Positions 20,158-28,695 of a stretch of 37,382 nt of DNA are shown piece by piece. The first letter of the stretch is position 1, and every line of letters begins with the position of its first letter. The stretch comes from Campylobacterota bacterium (GTDB lineage Bacteria > Campylobacterota > Campylobacteria > Campylobacterales > Nitratiruptoraceae): positions 1 through 37,382 of the forward strand of contig JAADFB010000028.1 in NCBI GenBank assembly GCA_013153095.1. The letters run 5' to 3'. The position numbers and the translations under genes are program-made. Below the pieces are notes generated by a model, which saw only the letters and a list, made by a program, of their open reading frames with translations, was not told the DNA's origin and did not search any database.

Positions 20158-21480
20158 TTACATCCACTCTACTATCTGCTCTACAGATTCAACCGGGTAA
20201 CTTTTTATAGGAAGTTCAACTAAAGGTTTACTGGGGACTATTGCGCGTTTAAATCCTTGCATAGCGGCTTCTTTTAACCTAAACTCTTGCATCATCACAT
20301 CTCTTACCTCTCCAGTAAGTCCTACCTCCCCAATGAAGATACTCTCTTCACTCACGGCTCTATTTCTAAAACTGCTCAAAATTGAAGCCACTACCGCTAA
20401 ATCGGCTCCGGTTTCACTAATTTTAATCCCTCCCACAATATTTACAAACACATCATATTGATTGAAAGGAAGCTCTAACTTTTTCTCTAATAGTGCTAAT
20501 AACATCGTTAAGCGGTTTGGATCAAATCCCGTTGCACTCCGTTTAGGATTGGAGTATCCGCTAGGAGCTACCAACGCTTGCACCTCTAAAATCAGTGGAC
20601 GACTTCCCTCCATTACTACCGTTGCAGTAGAACCAACCAACGCCTCCTTTTTGTTAAAAAAACGTTTAGCGATCTCTTTTGCACTTACCAACCCTTTGGA
20701 AGTCATTTCAAATATTCCTATCTCACTAATTGAGCCAAACCGGTTTTTAAAACTTCTTAAAATTCTTAACTCCCTAGAGCTATCTCCCTCAAAGTAAAGC
20801 ACCGTATCTACCATATGCTCTAAGATTCTAGGTCCTGCAATCGATCCCTCTTTTGTAATATGTCCCACGATAAAGATGGGAATTTGATGCTCTTTAGCTA
20901 TTCGCATCAGCTCAAAAGTTATCGCTTTAACTTGACTAACACTCCCCGGGGCTGAGGTTATCTCTTGAGAGTAGAGAGTTTGTACCGAGTCGATCACTAC
21001 CACATCATATTTTGGCATCTCTTTTACAACATTTTCTAAAACCAGTTCATTTAAAAGATAGAGGTTTTTGGTATTAGCTCCAATCCTATCGGCTCTCATT
21101 TTGATTTGAGAAGCGGATTCTTCAGCACTCACATAGAGCGCTTTTTTACCTTTTTGAGCAAGGTTTGCACACACTTTTAAAAGAAGGGTCGATTTTCCAA
21201 CCCCAGGACTTCCTCCAACCAGCACTAAAGAACCTTCTACCAATCCTCCACCCAAAACTAAATCAAACTCCTCTATTTGGGTAGAGACTCTGTTTATTTG
21301 TTGAGAATTGACTTCAGTGATGGGGGTTACTTTGGTAAGTTTTGTGGCTTTCTTGGAGCTTTTTTGAGTTGTAACCTCTACAAAGGAGTCCCATCCACCA
21401 CATTCAGGACAGCGCCCCATCCATTTTCTACTTTGATAACCGCATTGTTGACACTCAAAAAGTTGTTGTAACTTAGCCAT
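20158..21480 (-). CDS. radA: DNA repair protein RadA (Sms)
   Basis: 'FECQQCGYQSRKWMGRCPECGGWDSF' zinc finger, 'LVGGSPGVGKSTLLLKV', KNRFG motif 'RILRSFKNRFGSISEIGIFEM'. Confidence 0.96.
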   Translation of the reverse strand: MAKLQQLFECQQCGYQSRKWMGRCPECGGWDSFVEVTTQKSSKKATKLTKVTPITEVNSQQINRVSTQIEEFDLVLGGGLVEGSLVLVGGSPGVGKSTLLLKVCANLAQKGKKALYVSAEESASQIKMRADRIGANTKNLYLLNELVLENVVKEMPKYDVVVIDSVQTLYSQEITSAPGSVSQVKAITFELMRIAKEHQIPIFIVGHITKEGSIAGPRILEHMVDTVLYFEGDSSRELRILRSFKNRFGSISEIGIFEMTSKGLVSAKEIAKRFFNKKEALVGSTATVVMEGSRPLILEVQALVAPSGYSNPKRSATGFDPNRLTMLLALLEKKLELPFNQYDVFVNIVGGIKISETGADLAVVASILSSFRNRAVSEESIFIGEVGLTGEVRDVMMQEFRLKEAAMQGFKRAIVPSKPLVELPIKSYPVESVEQIVEWM

Positions 21481-22336
21481 AGATCGCGTCTAAAATAGTT
21501 TCTATATACTCATTTGGATCGAAAGGGGTTAAATCTTCCACCTTTTCACCAGTTCCCACAAACAAAATAGGCAATCCCAACCTATTGGAAATACTTAAAA
21601 TTGCCCCACCTTTAGCGGTACCATCCAGTTTAGTTACAACTATACCATCCACCCCTACCATCTCATTAAACGCGATAGCTTGATTGATCGCCGAGCTTCC
21701 TTGAGTGGCATCCAAAATTAGCAGTTTTCTATGAGGAGCACCTTCCATCGCTTTATTACAAACTCTTACAATCTTTTTCAACTCCTCTCCTAAGTTGTTT
21801 TGGGTATGTAACCTTCCAGCAGTATCGATTAACACATTATCTATACCCTTAGCTTTTGCTTTTTGGATAGTGTCAAATGCAACTGCACTAGGATCGTGTC
21901 CTTGTTTTGTAGCTACAATTGGAACATCCAACCGCTTCGCCCACTCTTTTAATTGCTCAATTGCTGCGGCTCTAAAAGTATCTCCCGCTCCTAAAATTAC
22001 ACTTTTCCCTTGCTGTTTATAAAGATGGGCAAGTTTTGCGATAGTTGTCGTCTTCCCAGCTCCGTTAACTCCTAAGATCAGCTCTACAAACGGTTTAACT
22101 GTTATCTCTTTTGAAGGGGGGATTTTAAAAAGAAGGAGAAGTTCATTTTTTAAAGAGATTCGGTTGATCTTATTTGGAAGAGAATCTAAAATCTTTTCTA
22201 CCAGTTCATACTCTACATCCGCCTCAATTAAAAGCTCTTCTAACTCCTCTTTTGTAATAAATTCCCTCTTCTTTTTAACCCCTTTTTCAAGATTAGTGAC
22301 GGTTTTTTTCAACGCTTTCTTTAGGAATCCAAACAT
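21473..22336 (-). CDS. ftsY: Signal recognition particle receptor FtsY
   Basis: 'ILGVNGAGKTTTIAKLAHLYKQQGKSVILGAGDTFRAAAIEQLKEWA', 'VLIDTAGRLHTQNNL', 'VVTKLDGTAKGGAIL'. Confidence 0.96.
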   Translation of the reverse strand: MFGFLKKALKKTVTNLEKGVKKKREFITKEELEELLIEADVEYELVEKILDSLPNKINRISLKNELLLLFKIPPSKEITVKPFVELILGVNGAGKTTTIAKLAHLYKQQGKSVILGAGDTFRAAAIEQLKEWAKRLDVPIVATKQGHDPSAVAFDTIQKAKAKGIDNVLIDTAGRLHTQNNLGEELKKIVRVCNKAMEGAPHRKLLILDATQGSSAINQAIAFNEMVGVDGIVVTKLDGTAKGGAILSISNRLGLPILFVGTGEKVEDLTPFDPNEYIETILDAIYG

Positions 22337-22877
22337 TTTTAGCCCTTTGAAGGTCTGATTTTAATATCTCGTAAGGCACTGCGCCTACATAATGGATAAA
22401 GTAGTTTCCTCTAGTTAATACAAGTAAAAGCGGTATTGGCATATTCGCACCTGCGTGAAGCTTGGTATAAACTCTTCTTGCAAACTCCTCATTCTCTTTA
22501 TAGCTTTTTGAACAAAAAAAGTCAAACTTCTCTTTACACGCATCCTTATCCAATCCCACTAAAACTACTCTAAGATCGTTACTAAAGCTGTGATATAATC
22601 TCTCCAGCTCAGGAATTTGGGCTTTACACGAGGGACACCAGCTTGTAAAAAAGAGAAGTAGATCGATAGGCTTTTCTTGCGGTTCTAAGAGAATTTTATT
22701 CTCCTTAATTGTGGCTTTTAGTGTCCCCTCTTCCCCTTCAAGTAAGAAGGTTGTTTTTTGCGGTTTTGGTTTAGGTAAAACTGTTTTAGGGATGATAGTT
22801 TGCGAAGTAGAACTACTTTCATCAGCACATCCCACAAAAAATAAAAAGATAGCAATTACAGTTATAGTTAGTTTCAA
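22293..22877 (-). CDS. TlpA-family thioredoxin-like lipoprotein
   Basis: TTG start with SD (AAGGAG); lipobox 'FFVGC'; active site 'LLFFTSWCPSCKAQIPELERL'. Confidence 0.88.
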   Translation of the reverse strand: MKLTITVIAIFLFFVGCADESSSTSQTIIPKTVLPKPKPQKTTFLLEGEEGTLKATIKENKILLEPQEKPIDLLLFFTSWCPSCKAQIPELERLYHSFSNDLRVVLVGLDKDACKEKFDFFCSKSYKENEEFARRVYTKLHAGANMPIPLLLVLTRGNYFIHYVGAVPYEILKSDLQRAKNVWIPKESVEKNRH

Positions 22878-22906
22878 GAACGCTCCTTTTTTAGGGGAGG
22901 ATTATA

Positions 22907-23569
22907 GTGAAAAAAGGCTTAAAGATGACCAAAAAGGCTTTTAGAGAGTTATGTAAACAACGACTCTTAAAAGCTAAAAATAAAAACTCTCTAACTAAAA
23001 AAGTGGAGCGAAATTTAGCTTTTCTTATAGAGAGATTAAATTCCAGAAGTCTTTTAGTTTTTCTTCCCCTAAAACACGAACCTCAACTTTATTCTTACTT
23101 TTCTAAACTTAGAATTAACAAAAAGGTTTATGTTCCCTTTATGCAAGGTGAAAGTTTCAAAATGGTAAAATTGAGATTACCAGTATATAAAAAACGGTTT
23201 GGAATTAGGGAGCCCCTAAACTCCTTTTTCAAACCCAAAATCGATACCGCTATTGTTCCCGTTCTTGGGGTAGATGGGGATTTTAGAAGGATCGGTTTTG
23301 GGATGGGGATGTATGACCGTTTTTTTGCCTCTTTACCTTACCGACCAACTATAATTTTTATTCAACAACGGGAGTGTATTAGTGCCAAAAAGGTTGGAGA
23401 GAGGTTTGATATTCAAGGTGATTTTTTAGTTACCCCAAAACAAATATGGATAAGAGGGAATAGCGATGTGGGTAGAGATTTTAGCAGGAAGTTCTGCCGC
23501 GATAGTAAGTGGCGCTGTAGGATATATCCTATCAAAGAAGTTAGAAAAAGAGAAACTAAAAATCTATGA
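22907..23569 (+). CDS. 5-formyltetrahydrofolate cyclo-ligase family protein
   Basis: 'VFLPLKHEPQL', 'VYVPFMQGESFKMVKL', 'IVPVLGVDGDFRRIGFGMGMYDRFFA'. GTG 22907 has upstream GGGGAGG at good spacing; ATG 22925 is the alternative start. Confidence 0.85.
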   Translation: MKKGLKMTKKAFRELCKQRLLKAKNKNSLTKKVERNLAFLIERLNSRSLLVFLPLKHEPQLYSYFSKLRINKKVYVPFMQGESFKMVKLRLPVYKKRFGIREPLNSFFKPKIDTAIVPVLGVDGDFRRIGFGMGMYDRFFASLPYRPTIIFIQQRECISAKKVGERFDIQGDFLVTPKQIWIRGNSDVGRDFSRKFCRDSKWRCRIYPIKEVRKRETKNL

Positions 23570-25034
23570 GGAGCAAGCTAAAGCAAAAGCTAGGGCGATC
23601 GAACATGAAGCTGAAAAAACCCTTCAAGAAGCTCAATTAGAGATTCAAAAAGCGGAGTTGGAATTAAAAAGGGAGTTTGAGAAGCAGTTAGAAGCCCTTA
23701 AAAAAACTTATGATAAACGGTTTTTGGAGCTGGTAGAAAAAGAGGAATCGCTCAAGCAGATGTTTAAAGACGAGCTAAAACATATCACTTTAGAAAAGCA
23801 GGAGTTAAAAAATGAAAGGGAAGAGTTAAAAAAGCTACAAGAGGAATATGAACGTTTAAAACAGGAGTATGAAAAAAAATATAATGAGGTTTTAGAGGCA
23901 CTTCAAAAGCAAGCCGGTTTAACTATGGAGGAGGCTAGAGAGCTTATTTTACAAAAAGCAACTGAAGAAAGTAGAGGGGAGATAGCAAATATCGTAAGAA
24001 AGTATGAGGAGGAGGCTAAAAGAGAAGCTAAACAACGAGCTAATTATATCTTAGCCCAAGCTACTACCAGGTATGCTGGGGATTTTGCAGCGGAGAGGTT
24101 GATAAACACTGTAAGTATCCCAAGCGAAGATATAAAAGGTAGAATTATTGGGAAAGAGGGAAGGAATATAAAAACTTTAGAGATGCTTTTGGGAGTGGAT
24201 GTGATAATTGATGATACTCCCAATGCGATAATTTTAAGCTCATTTAACCTCTATCGGCGCGCGATTGCGACTAAAGTTATTGAGTTGTTGGTAGAAGATG
24301 GAAGGATTCAACCCGCTAGAATCGAAGAGATTTACGAGAAAGTAAAAGAGGAGTTTGATCAACAACTCTTAGAAGAAGGGGAAGATATTGTGATCGATTT
24401 GGGGGTTGGAACTATCCATCCTGAGCTGGTAAAACTTATTGGAAGGTTGAAATTTAGAGCCAGTTATGGACAAAACGCTTTAGGACACTCTTTAGAAGTT
24501 GCCCACATGGCTGGGATTATGGCGGCTGAGATGGGAGGAGATGAGGTTTTAGCAAAGCGGGCAGGATTACTTCACGACATCGGTAAAGCTTTAACACACG
24601 AATATAGTGGCAGCCACGTAGATTTAGGGGCTGAGATATGTAAACGGTATAAAGAACCCGATGTTGTAATCAATGCTATCTATGCCCATCACGGACACGA
24701 AGAAGCAAAAAGTATCGAAGCGGCGGCAGTGTGTGCAGCTGATACTTTAAGTGCAGCTAGACCAGGGGCTAGGAGAGAGGTGTTAGAAGCGTTTTTAAGA
24801 AGAGTTCAACATATTGAAGAGATCGCCTTAAGTAAGCCTGGAGTTAAGAAAGCGTACGCAATAAATGCAGGAAGAGAGATTAGAGTAATCGTAAATGCGG
24901 ATTTAGTTAGCGATAATGAGTCGGTGCTTTTAGCTAGGGAGATCGCTAAAGAGATAGAGAGCGCAGTTCAATATCCTGGAGAGATAAAAGTTAATGTGAT
25001 TAGGGAAAATAGGGCGATCGATTTTGCTAGATAA
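23466..25034 (+). CDS. rny: Ribonuclease Y
   Basis: N-terminal TM, long coiled coil, KH motif 'IKGRIIGKEGRNIKTLEMLLGVDVIIDDTP', HD domain 'LGHSLEVAHMAGIMA...AGLLHDIGKALTHEYSGSHVDLG'. Confidence 0.96.
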   Translation: MWVEILAGSSAAIVSGAVGYILSKKLEKEKLKIYEEQAKAKARAIEHEAEKTLQEAQLEIQKAELELKREFEKQLEALKKTYDKRFLELVEKEESLKQMFKDELKHITLEKQELKNEREELKKLQEEYERLKQEYEKKYNEVLEALQKQAGLTMEEARELILQKATEESRGEIANIVRKYEEEAKREAKQRANYILAQATTRYAGDFAAERLINTVSIPSEDIKGRIIGKEGRNIKTLEMLLGVDVIIDDTPNAIILSSFNLYRRAIATKVIELLVEDGRIQPARIEEIYEKVKEEFDQQLLEEGEDIVIDLGVGTIHPELVKLIGRLKFRASYGQNALGHSLEVAHMAGIMAAEMGGDEVLAKRAGLLHDIGKALTHEYSGSHVDLGAEICKRYKEPDVVINAIYAHHGHEEAKSIEAAAVCAADTLSAARPGARREVLEAFLRRVQHIEEIALSKPGVKKAYAINAGREIRVIVNADLVSDNESVLLAREIAKEIESAVQYPGEIKVNVIRENRAIDFAR

Positions 25035-25058
25035 GGAAAGTTTTAAAAAGAATTGATT

Positions 25059-25099
25059 AAAATAAGCCTTTCATTAATTTTTTTTGAAGGGCTTATTTT
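25059..25099 (+). promoter_or_regulatory. Long hairpin directly upstream of ATG 25100 (terminator of rny and/or SD-sequestering leader)
   Basis: AAAATAAGCCTTTC / GAAGGGCTTATTTT: 14 bp stem with one G-U pair, loop ATTAATTTTTTTT; the 3' arm contains the SD-like GAAGGG 8 nt before ATG. Confidence 0.75.
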
Positions 25100-25582
25100 A
25101 TGAAAAAACTTCTTTTAACCTCTCTCCTTCTAACCTCCTCCTTTTGTGCAGAAATTTGGGTAGGTGTAGGGAAAATTGGCGGAGATATAGTAACTAGTAC
25201 TGAGTATGCTATCGGTGTAGAAGAGGAGTTTGAGCTGTTTGAGGAGTGGCTTACAGGAGTTGATGTAAGTTATAAACACGCAAAAGTCAAAGAGGAGGAA
25301 GAGGAGGAGAGCTTTAAAGTTTGGGAAGATGCGGTAGATGTAGAAGGGTTGATTGGAAAAGAGTTTGATGAGAAAAATAAACTTTTTGGAGTTGTTGGGT
25401 TAAGATATGGGCAAAGTGATGGGGATGATTTTTACGGTGTAGGAGTGGGAGCGGAATTTCAGCACCTTTTAGAGGATGGAGTAGTAGTAAGCATAGATAT
25501 AGTTAGACATTTTATGAAAAATGAGGATGATCGTTACTATCAAACTAACACCTTGATGTTTAAAGTGGGATATGAGTTTTAA
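25100..25582 (+). CDS. Small outer-membrane beta-barrel-like protein
   Basis: Signal peptide MKKLLLTSLLLTSSFCA, acidic repeat-like segment KEEEEEE, C-terminus '...LMFKVGYEF' ending in Phe. Confidence 0.65.
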   Translation: MKKLLLTSLLLTSSFCAEIWVGVGKIGGDIVTSTEYAIGVEEEFELFEEWLTGVDVSYKHAKVKEEEEEESFKVWEDAVDVEGLIGKEFDEKNKLFGVVGLRYGQSDGDDFYGVGVGAEFQHLLEDGVVVSIDIVRHFMKNEDDRYYQTNTLMFKVGYEF

Positions 25583-25593
25583 AAAGGGGAATT

Positions 25594-26472
25594 ATGAGTA
25601 AAGCGGGATTTGTAGCGGTTGTGGGAAGACCTAACGCGGGTAAAAGTACCCTTTTAAACTGGCTTTTAGGGGAGAAGATAGCGCTAGTTAGTCATAAAGC
25701 CCAAGCTACTAGAAAACGGTTATACGCTATTGTGATGCATAAAGATGCCCAAATTATCTTTATCGACACTCCCGGTTTACACCAAAAAGAGCAGCTTTTA
25801 AACAAGTTTATGTTGGAAGAGGCTCTTAAAGCGATAGGGGATTGCGATCTTATTTTGTTTTTAGCTCCCGTAAACGATCCTATCACCCATTATGAAAAGT
25901 TTTTAGAGCTTTCTAAAGGGAAAAAGCACATATTAGTACTAACCAAAATCGATCTAGTTTCAAAAGAGAAACTTTTACAAAAAATAGCGGAGTATCAAAA
26001 GTTTCAAGATAAATTTTTAGAACTAGTCCCCATTTCGGTTAAGAAAAATATCGGTAAAGAGGAACTTTTAGATACGATCGTAAAATATCTCCCAGAACAC
26101 CCCTACTACTATGATCCCGAACTTTTAACTACCGAAAATGTTAGAGATATTTACAAGGAGCTTATTCGAGAGGCTATCTTTAAGAATGTAAGTGATGAGA
26201 TCCCTTACGAGAGTGATGTGGTAATTGAAAAGATTGAGGAGGGGGAAAAGTTGGATAAGGTGTATGCGATGATTATTGTAGAAAAACCCTCCCAAAAGGG
26301 GATTATCATAGGAAAAAAAGGGGAAACTATCAAAAGAATAGGCAAAGATGCGCGTAAACTCTTAGAGCAGTTTAGCCAAAAAAAGATATATCTAGAGCTT
26401 TTTGTTGTGGTTAAGAAAGGATGGACAAAAAGTAAAAAAGAGTTGGAGTCGCTTGGATATATTTTTAGCTAA
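25594..26472 (+). CDS. era: GTPase Era
   Basis: 'VVGRPNAGKSTLLNWLLGEKIALVSHKAQATRKR', 'FIDTPGLH', 'LTKIDL', KH motif 'SQKGIIIGKKGETIKRIGKDARKLLEQF'. Confidence 0.96.
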   Translation: MSKAGFVAVVGRPNAGKSTLLNWLLGEKIALVSHKAQATRKRLYAIVMHKDAQIIFIDTPGLHQKEQLLNKFMLEEALKAIGDCDLILFLAPVNDPITHYEKFLELSKGKKHILVLTKIDLVSKEKLLQKIAEYQKFQDKFLELVPISVKKNIGKEELLDTIVKYLPEHPYYYDPELLTTENVRDIYKELIREAIFKNVSDEIPYESDVVIEKIEEGEKLDKVYAMIIVEKPSQKGIIIGKKGETIKRIGKDARKLLEQFSQKKIYLELFVVVKKGWTKSKKELESLGYIFS

Positions 26473-26513
26473 TTTAACAAAAAAGCGTATTTGTGGCTCT
26501 TTTAAGCTTCCTT

Positions 26514-26522
26514 TGTTAAAAT
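26514..26522 (+). promoter_or_regulatory. Extended -10 (TGTTAAAAT) upstream of the pilus/transformation operon
   Basis: TG-n-TAAAAT 23 nt before ATG 26546, overlapping the right arm of the TTTAACAAA...TTTGTTAAA inverted repeat. Confidence 0.5.
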
Positions 26523-26545
26523 AGTTCAAAAAAAATCGGGGCTAG

Positions 26546-28066
26546 ATGCAAAAAGAGAAGTTTAAAAGTATAGTCACAATCAATCCGTATAATAATACAA
26601 CTTTTTTGTGTGAAAATTCTGTTTTAAAAAAGTTCCCCTCTTTAAAATTTTACAATAAAAACTTTTATATCTCCTTCCTCCAAACTAAAGATGTGATAGT
26701 TGCTACCATCTCAGTTAGCAAAAATATCCCGGAAGAGGATTTAAGGGATGTTTTAGAACTTAGAGTTTATGAGGAGTTGGATTTAGACCAAACAATAGAG
26801 TATAAGATTGAGTTTGAGGAGATTCCAACCCCTTCTCATGAAAAAGAGCGAAAATTTCAAGTTTTTGTAACAGAACCTACCTTAATTACCGATACTTTTG
26901 AACATATTATCCAAAAAGTTCACTATATCGACGCGATAATCCCTGCACCTTTACTTTTTAAACCGCTTTACACTCAAAAAATAATAGAAAGTGATGAAAC
27001 TCACCTTTTTCTTTACTTTCAAAAAACGGATACCTTTTTAAGTATTTACCATTCGGGGACACTTCTTTATAGCAAATCTTTAAAATACTCTTTTACCGAT
27101 ATAGCTGAAAAACTTAGCGAATTAAAAGGGGAAAATGTTGAGGTAGAAGAGGTTATGAAAACCCTCTCTCAGGAGGGGTTAAAGATAGCCGATCTAGATA
27201 CGATGCATTACTATATGCAGATTTTTAGTGAGATTTTTATGTACCTCAACGATATTATCATCTACGCCAAGAGGGTTAACAATTTAGAGATTATCGATAA
27301 GATTTTTATTAGCTCCGAGATAGGTTTTATTAGGGGGATAGAAGAGTACGCCCAAACCTATCTTGCGCAGGAGGCGTTTGATTTTAATTTCAATTACGGG
27401 ATAGATGCACAAGAGCCTTATATTGAAGACCTTCACTTTTTGATGGTTCTATGTGCAAAAGATATTATCGAGTACGGTTACCCTTATGCAAACTTAACTC
27501 TTTTTAAACGACTTCCTCCTCTTTTTAAACGCCCTTCTGGAGAGTTGTTGATTCTTTCTTTAGTTAGTTTAATTTTGGCATTGGCTTACCCTATTTATAA
27601 CTTTTTATATGCGTATAAACTCAAATATGACAGTGCGATCTTACATCAGCAATATCCAGCTATCCACGCAAAACGGGTCGCTTTAGAAACTCAAATTAAC
27701 GATCTAAAAAAGAGGATGGAGGAGTTAAAGAAAAAGATAGAGTTAAAAAAGAAGGAGTTAGATACTAGGCAAAGCATCCTTAACGCCATCTATGATAAAA
27801 AGGTAAACTATGTGATGAAGGGGGTAACCTTAGCTCAACTCTCCCAGGATATGGTCGATCATAAACTCAAAACCACCTCTATAGATAACAACCAAACCCT
27901 CTTTAACTTCAAAGTTACCGCTTTGGATGAAAAAAGTATCACCCAGTTCATAAAATTTATCAGTGAGCATCGAGACGATCGTTACGATATTAGCACTAAA
28001 GAGATAAATCGAACCGATCCAAATAGCACAGTTTATACCAGTACTTTAGAGGTTGAGGTTCGATGA
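26546..28066 (+). CDS. MshI/GspL-like pilus assembly protein (PilM-like N-half fused to PilN-like C-half)
   Basis: 506 aa; soluble N-half, single TM 'LLILSLVSLILALAYPIYNFLYAY', coiled coil 'ALETQINDLKKRMEELKKKIELKKKELDTR', and PilN-like C-terminus; first gene of the secretin/ATPase operon. Confidence 0.65.
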   Translation: MQKEKFKSIVTINPYNNTTFLCENSVLKKFPSLKFYNKNFYISFLQTKDVIVATISVSKNIPEEDLRDVLELRVYEELDLDQTIEYKIEFEEIPTPSHEKERKFQVFVTEPTLITDTFEHIIQKVHYIDAIIPAPLLFKPLYTQKIIESDETHLFLYFQKTDTFLSIYHSGTLLYSKSLKYSFTDIAEKLSELKGENVEVEEVMKTLSQEGLKIADLDTMHYYMQIFSEIFMYLNDIIIYAKRVNNLEIIDKIFISSEIGFIRGIEEYAQTYLAQEAFDFNFNYGIDAQEPYIEDLHFLMVLCAKDIIEYGYPYANLTLFKRLPPLFKRPSGELLILSLVSLILALAYPIYNFLYAYKLKYDSAILHQQYPAIHAKRVALETQINDLKKRMEELKKKIELKKKELDTRQSILNAIYDKKVNYVMKGVTLAQLSQDMVDHKLKTTSIDNNQTLFNFKVTALDEKSITQFIKFISEHRDDRYDISTKEINRTDPNSTVYTSTLEVEVR

Positions 28067-28695
28067 GTTTAAGCAGAAGTATTGATAAGTTTTTTGAACA
28101 AAGAAAACCTAGTGAGAAGCGGTTAATCTATTTAACTATAGTGTTTGGTACGTTAGCTCTTTCCTATCAATATCTTTTCCCTTATAGTGAGAAGTTTTTA
28201 AAACAGGCTAAACGGGAGAAGGAGAAGATAGAGGAGAAGATAAATATCGATAAAAGTTATATCCAATCTATGACGGTTAACGGGGATCAATTTTTCTACA
28301 TCAAACAGTACAACCGCCAACTCAACGAGCTTAAAAAAAGCTTTATGGCGATAAATGACAAAAAAGAGTATCTAGATCAAAAGATAAAAGAGCTATCCTA
28401 TCTCCTTTACAATAAGAAACGGTGGGCGCAATTTTTAAACTCCCTTACCCAAAAAGCGGAAAAAAATGGGGTAGAGATCGATTATATACTTAACAACTTT
28501 ATGGATGTCCCAAAAAGTTTTGGGCACGTCTTAGAAGTTGAAATAGGATGTAAGGGGGATTTTAAAAACTTGATTGCGTATTTAAACTCCATTGAGCAAA
28601 GCGATTTGGTTGTAGATATTTATGAGATGAAGATGTTGGGTAAAGAGCCAATAGAAACAACTATAAAGGTATCGGTATGGGGATTAAACTATTAG
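28063..28695 (+). CDS. MshJ/PilO-like inner-membrane protein
   Basis: Single N-terminal TM, coiled coil, and PilO-like 'RWAQFLNSLTQKAEKNGVEIDYILNNF...VLEVEIGCKGDFKNLIAYLNSIEQSDLVVDIYEMKM'; ATGA overlap with upstream gene. Confidence 0.7.
   Translation: MSLSRSIDKFFEQRKPSEKRLIYLTIVFGTLALSYQYLFPYSEKFLKQAKREKEKIEEKINIDKSYIQSMTVNGDQFFYIKQYNRQLNELKKSFMAINDKKEYLDQKIKELSYLLYNKKRWAQFLNSLTQKAEKNGVEIDYILNNFMDVPKSFGHVLEVEIGCKGDFKNLIAYLNSIEQSDLVVDIYEMKMLGKEPIETTIKVSVWGLNY

Noticed and set aside
20462-20797. 111-aa ORF antisense to radA
   Set aside because: Fully inside the radA coding frame with no start context or homology that I recognise.
26494-26507. Possible sigma54 promoter TGGCTC...AGCTT upstream of the pilus operon
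   Set aside because: The GG to GC distance is 9 nt rather than the required 10, and TGGCAC/TTGCA consensus is poorly matched.
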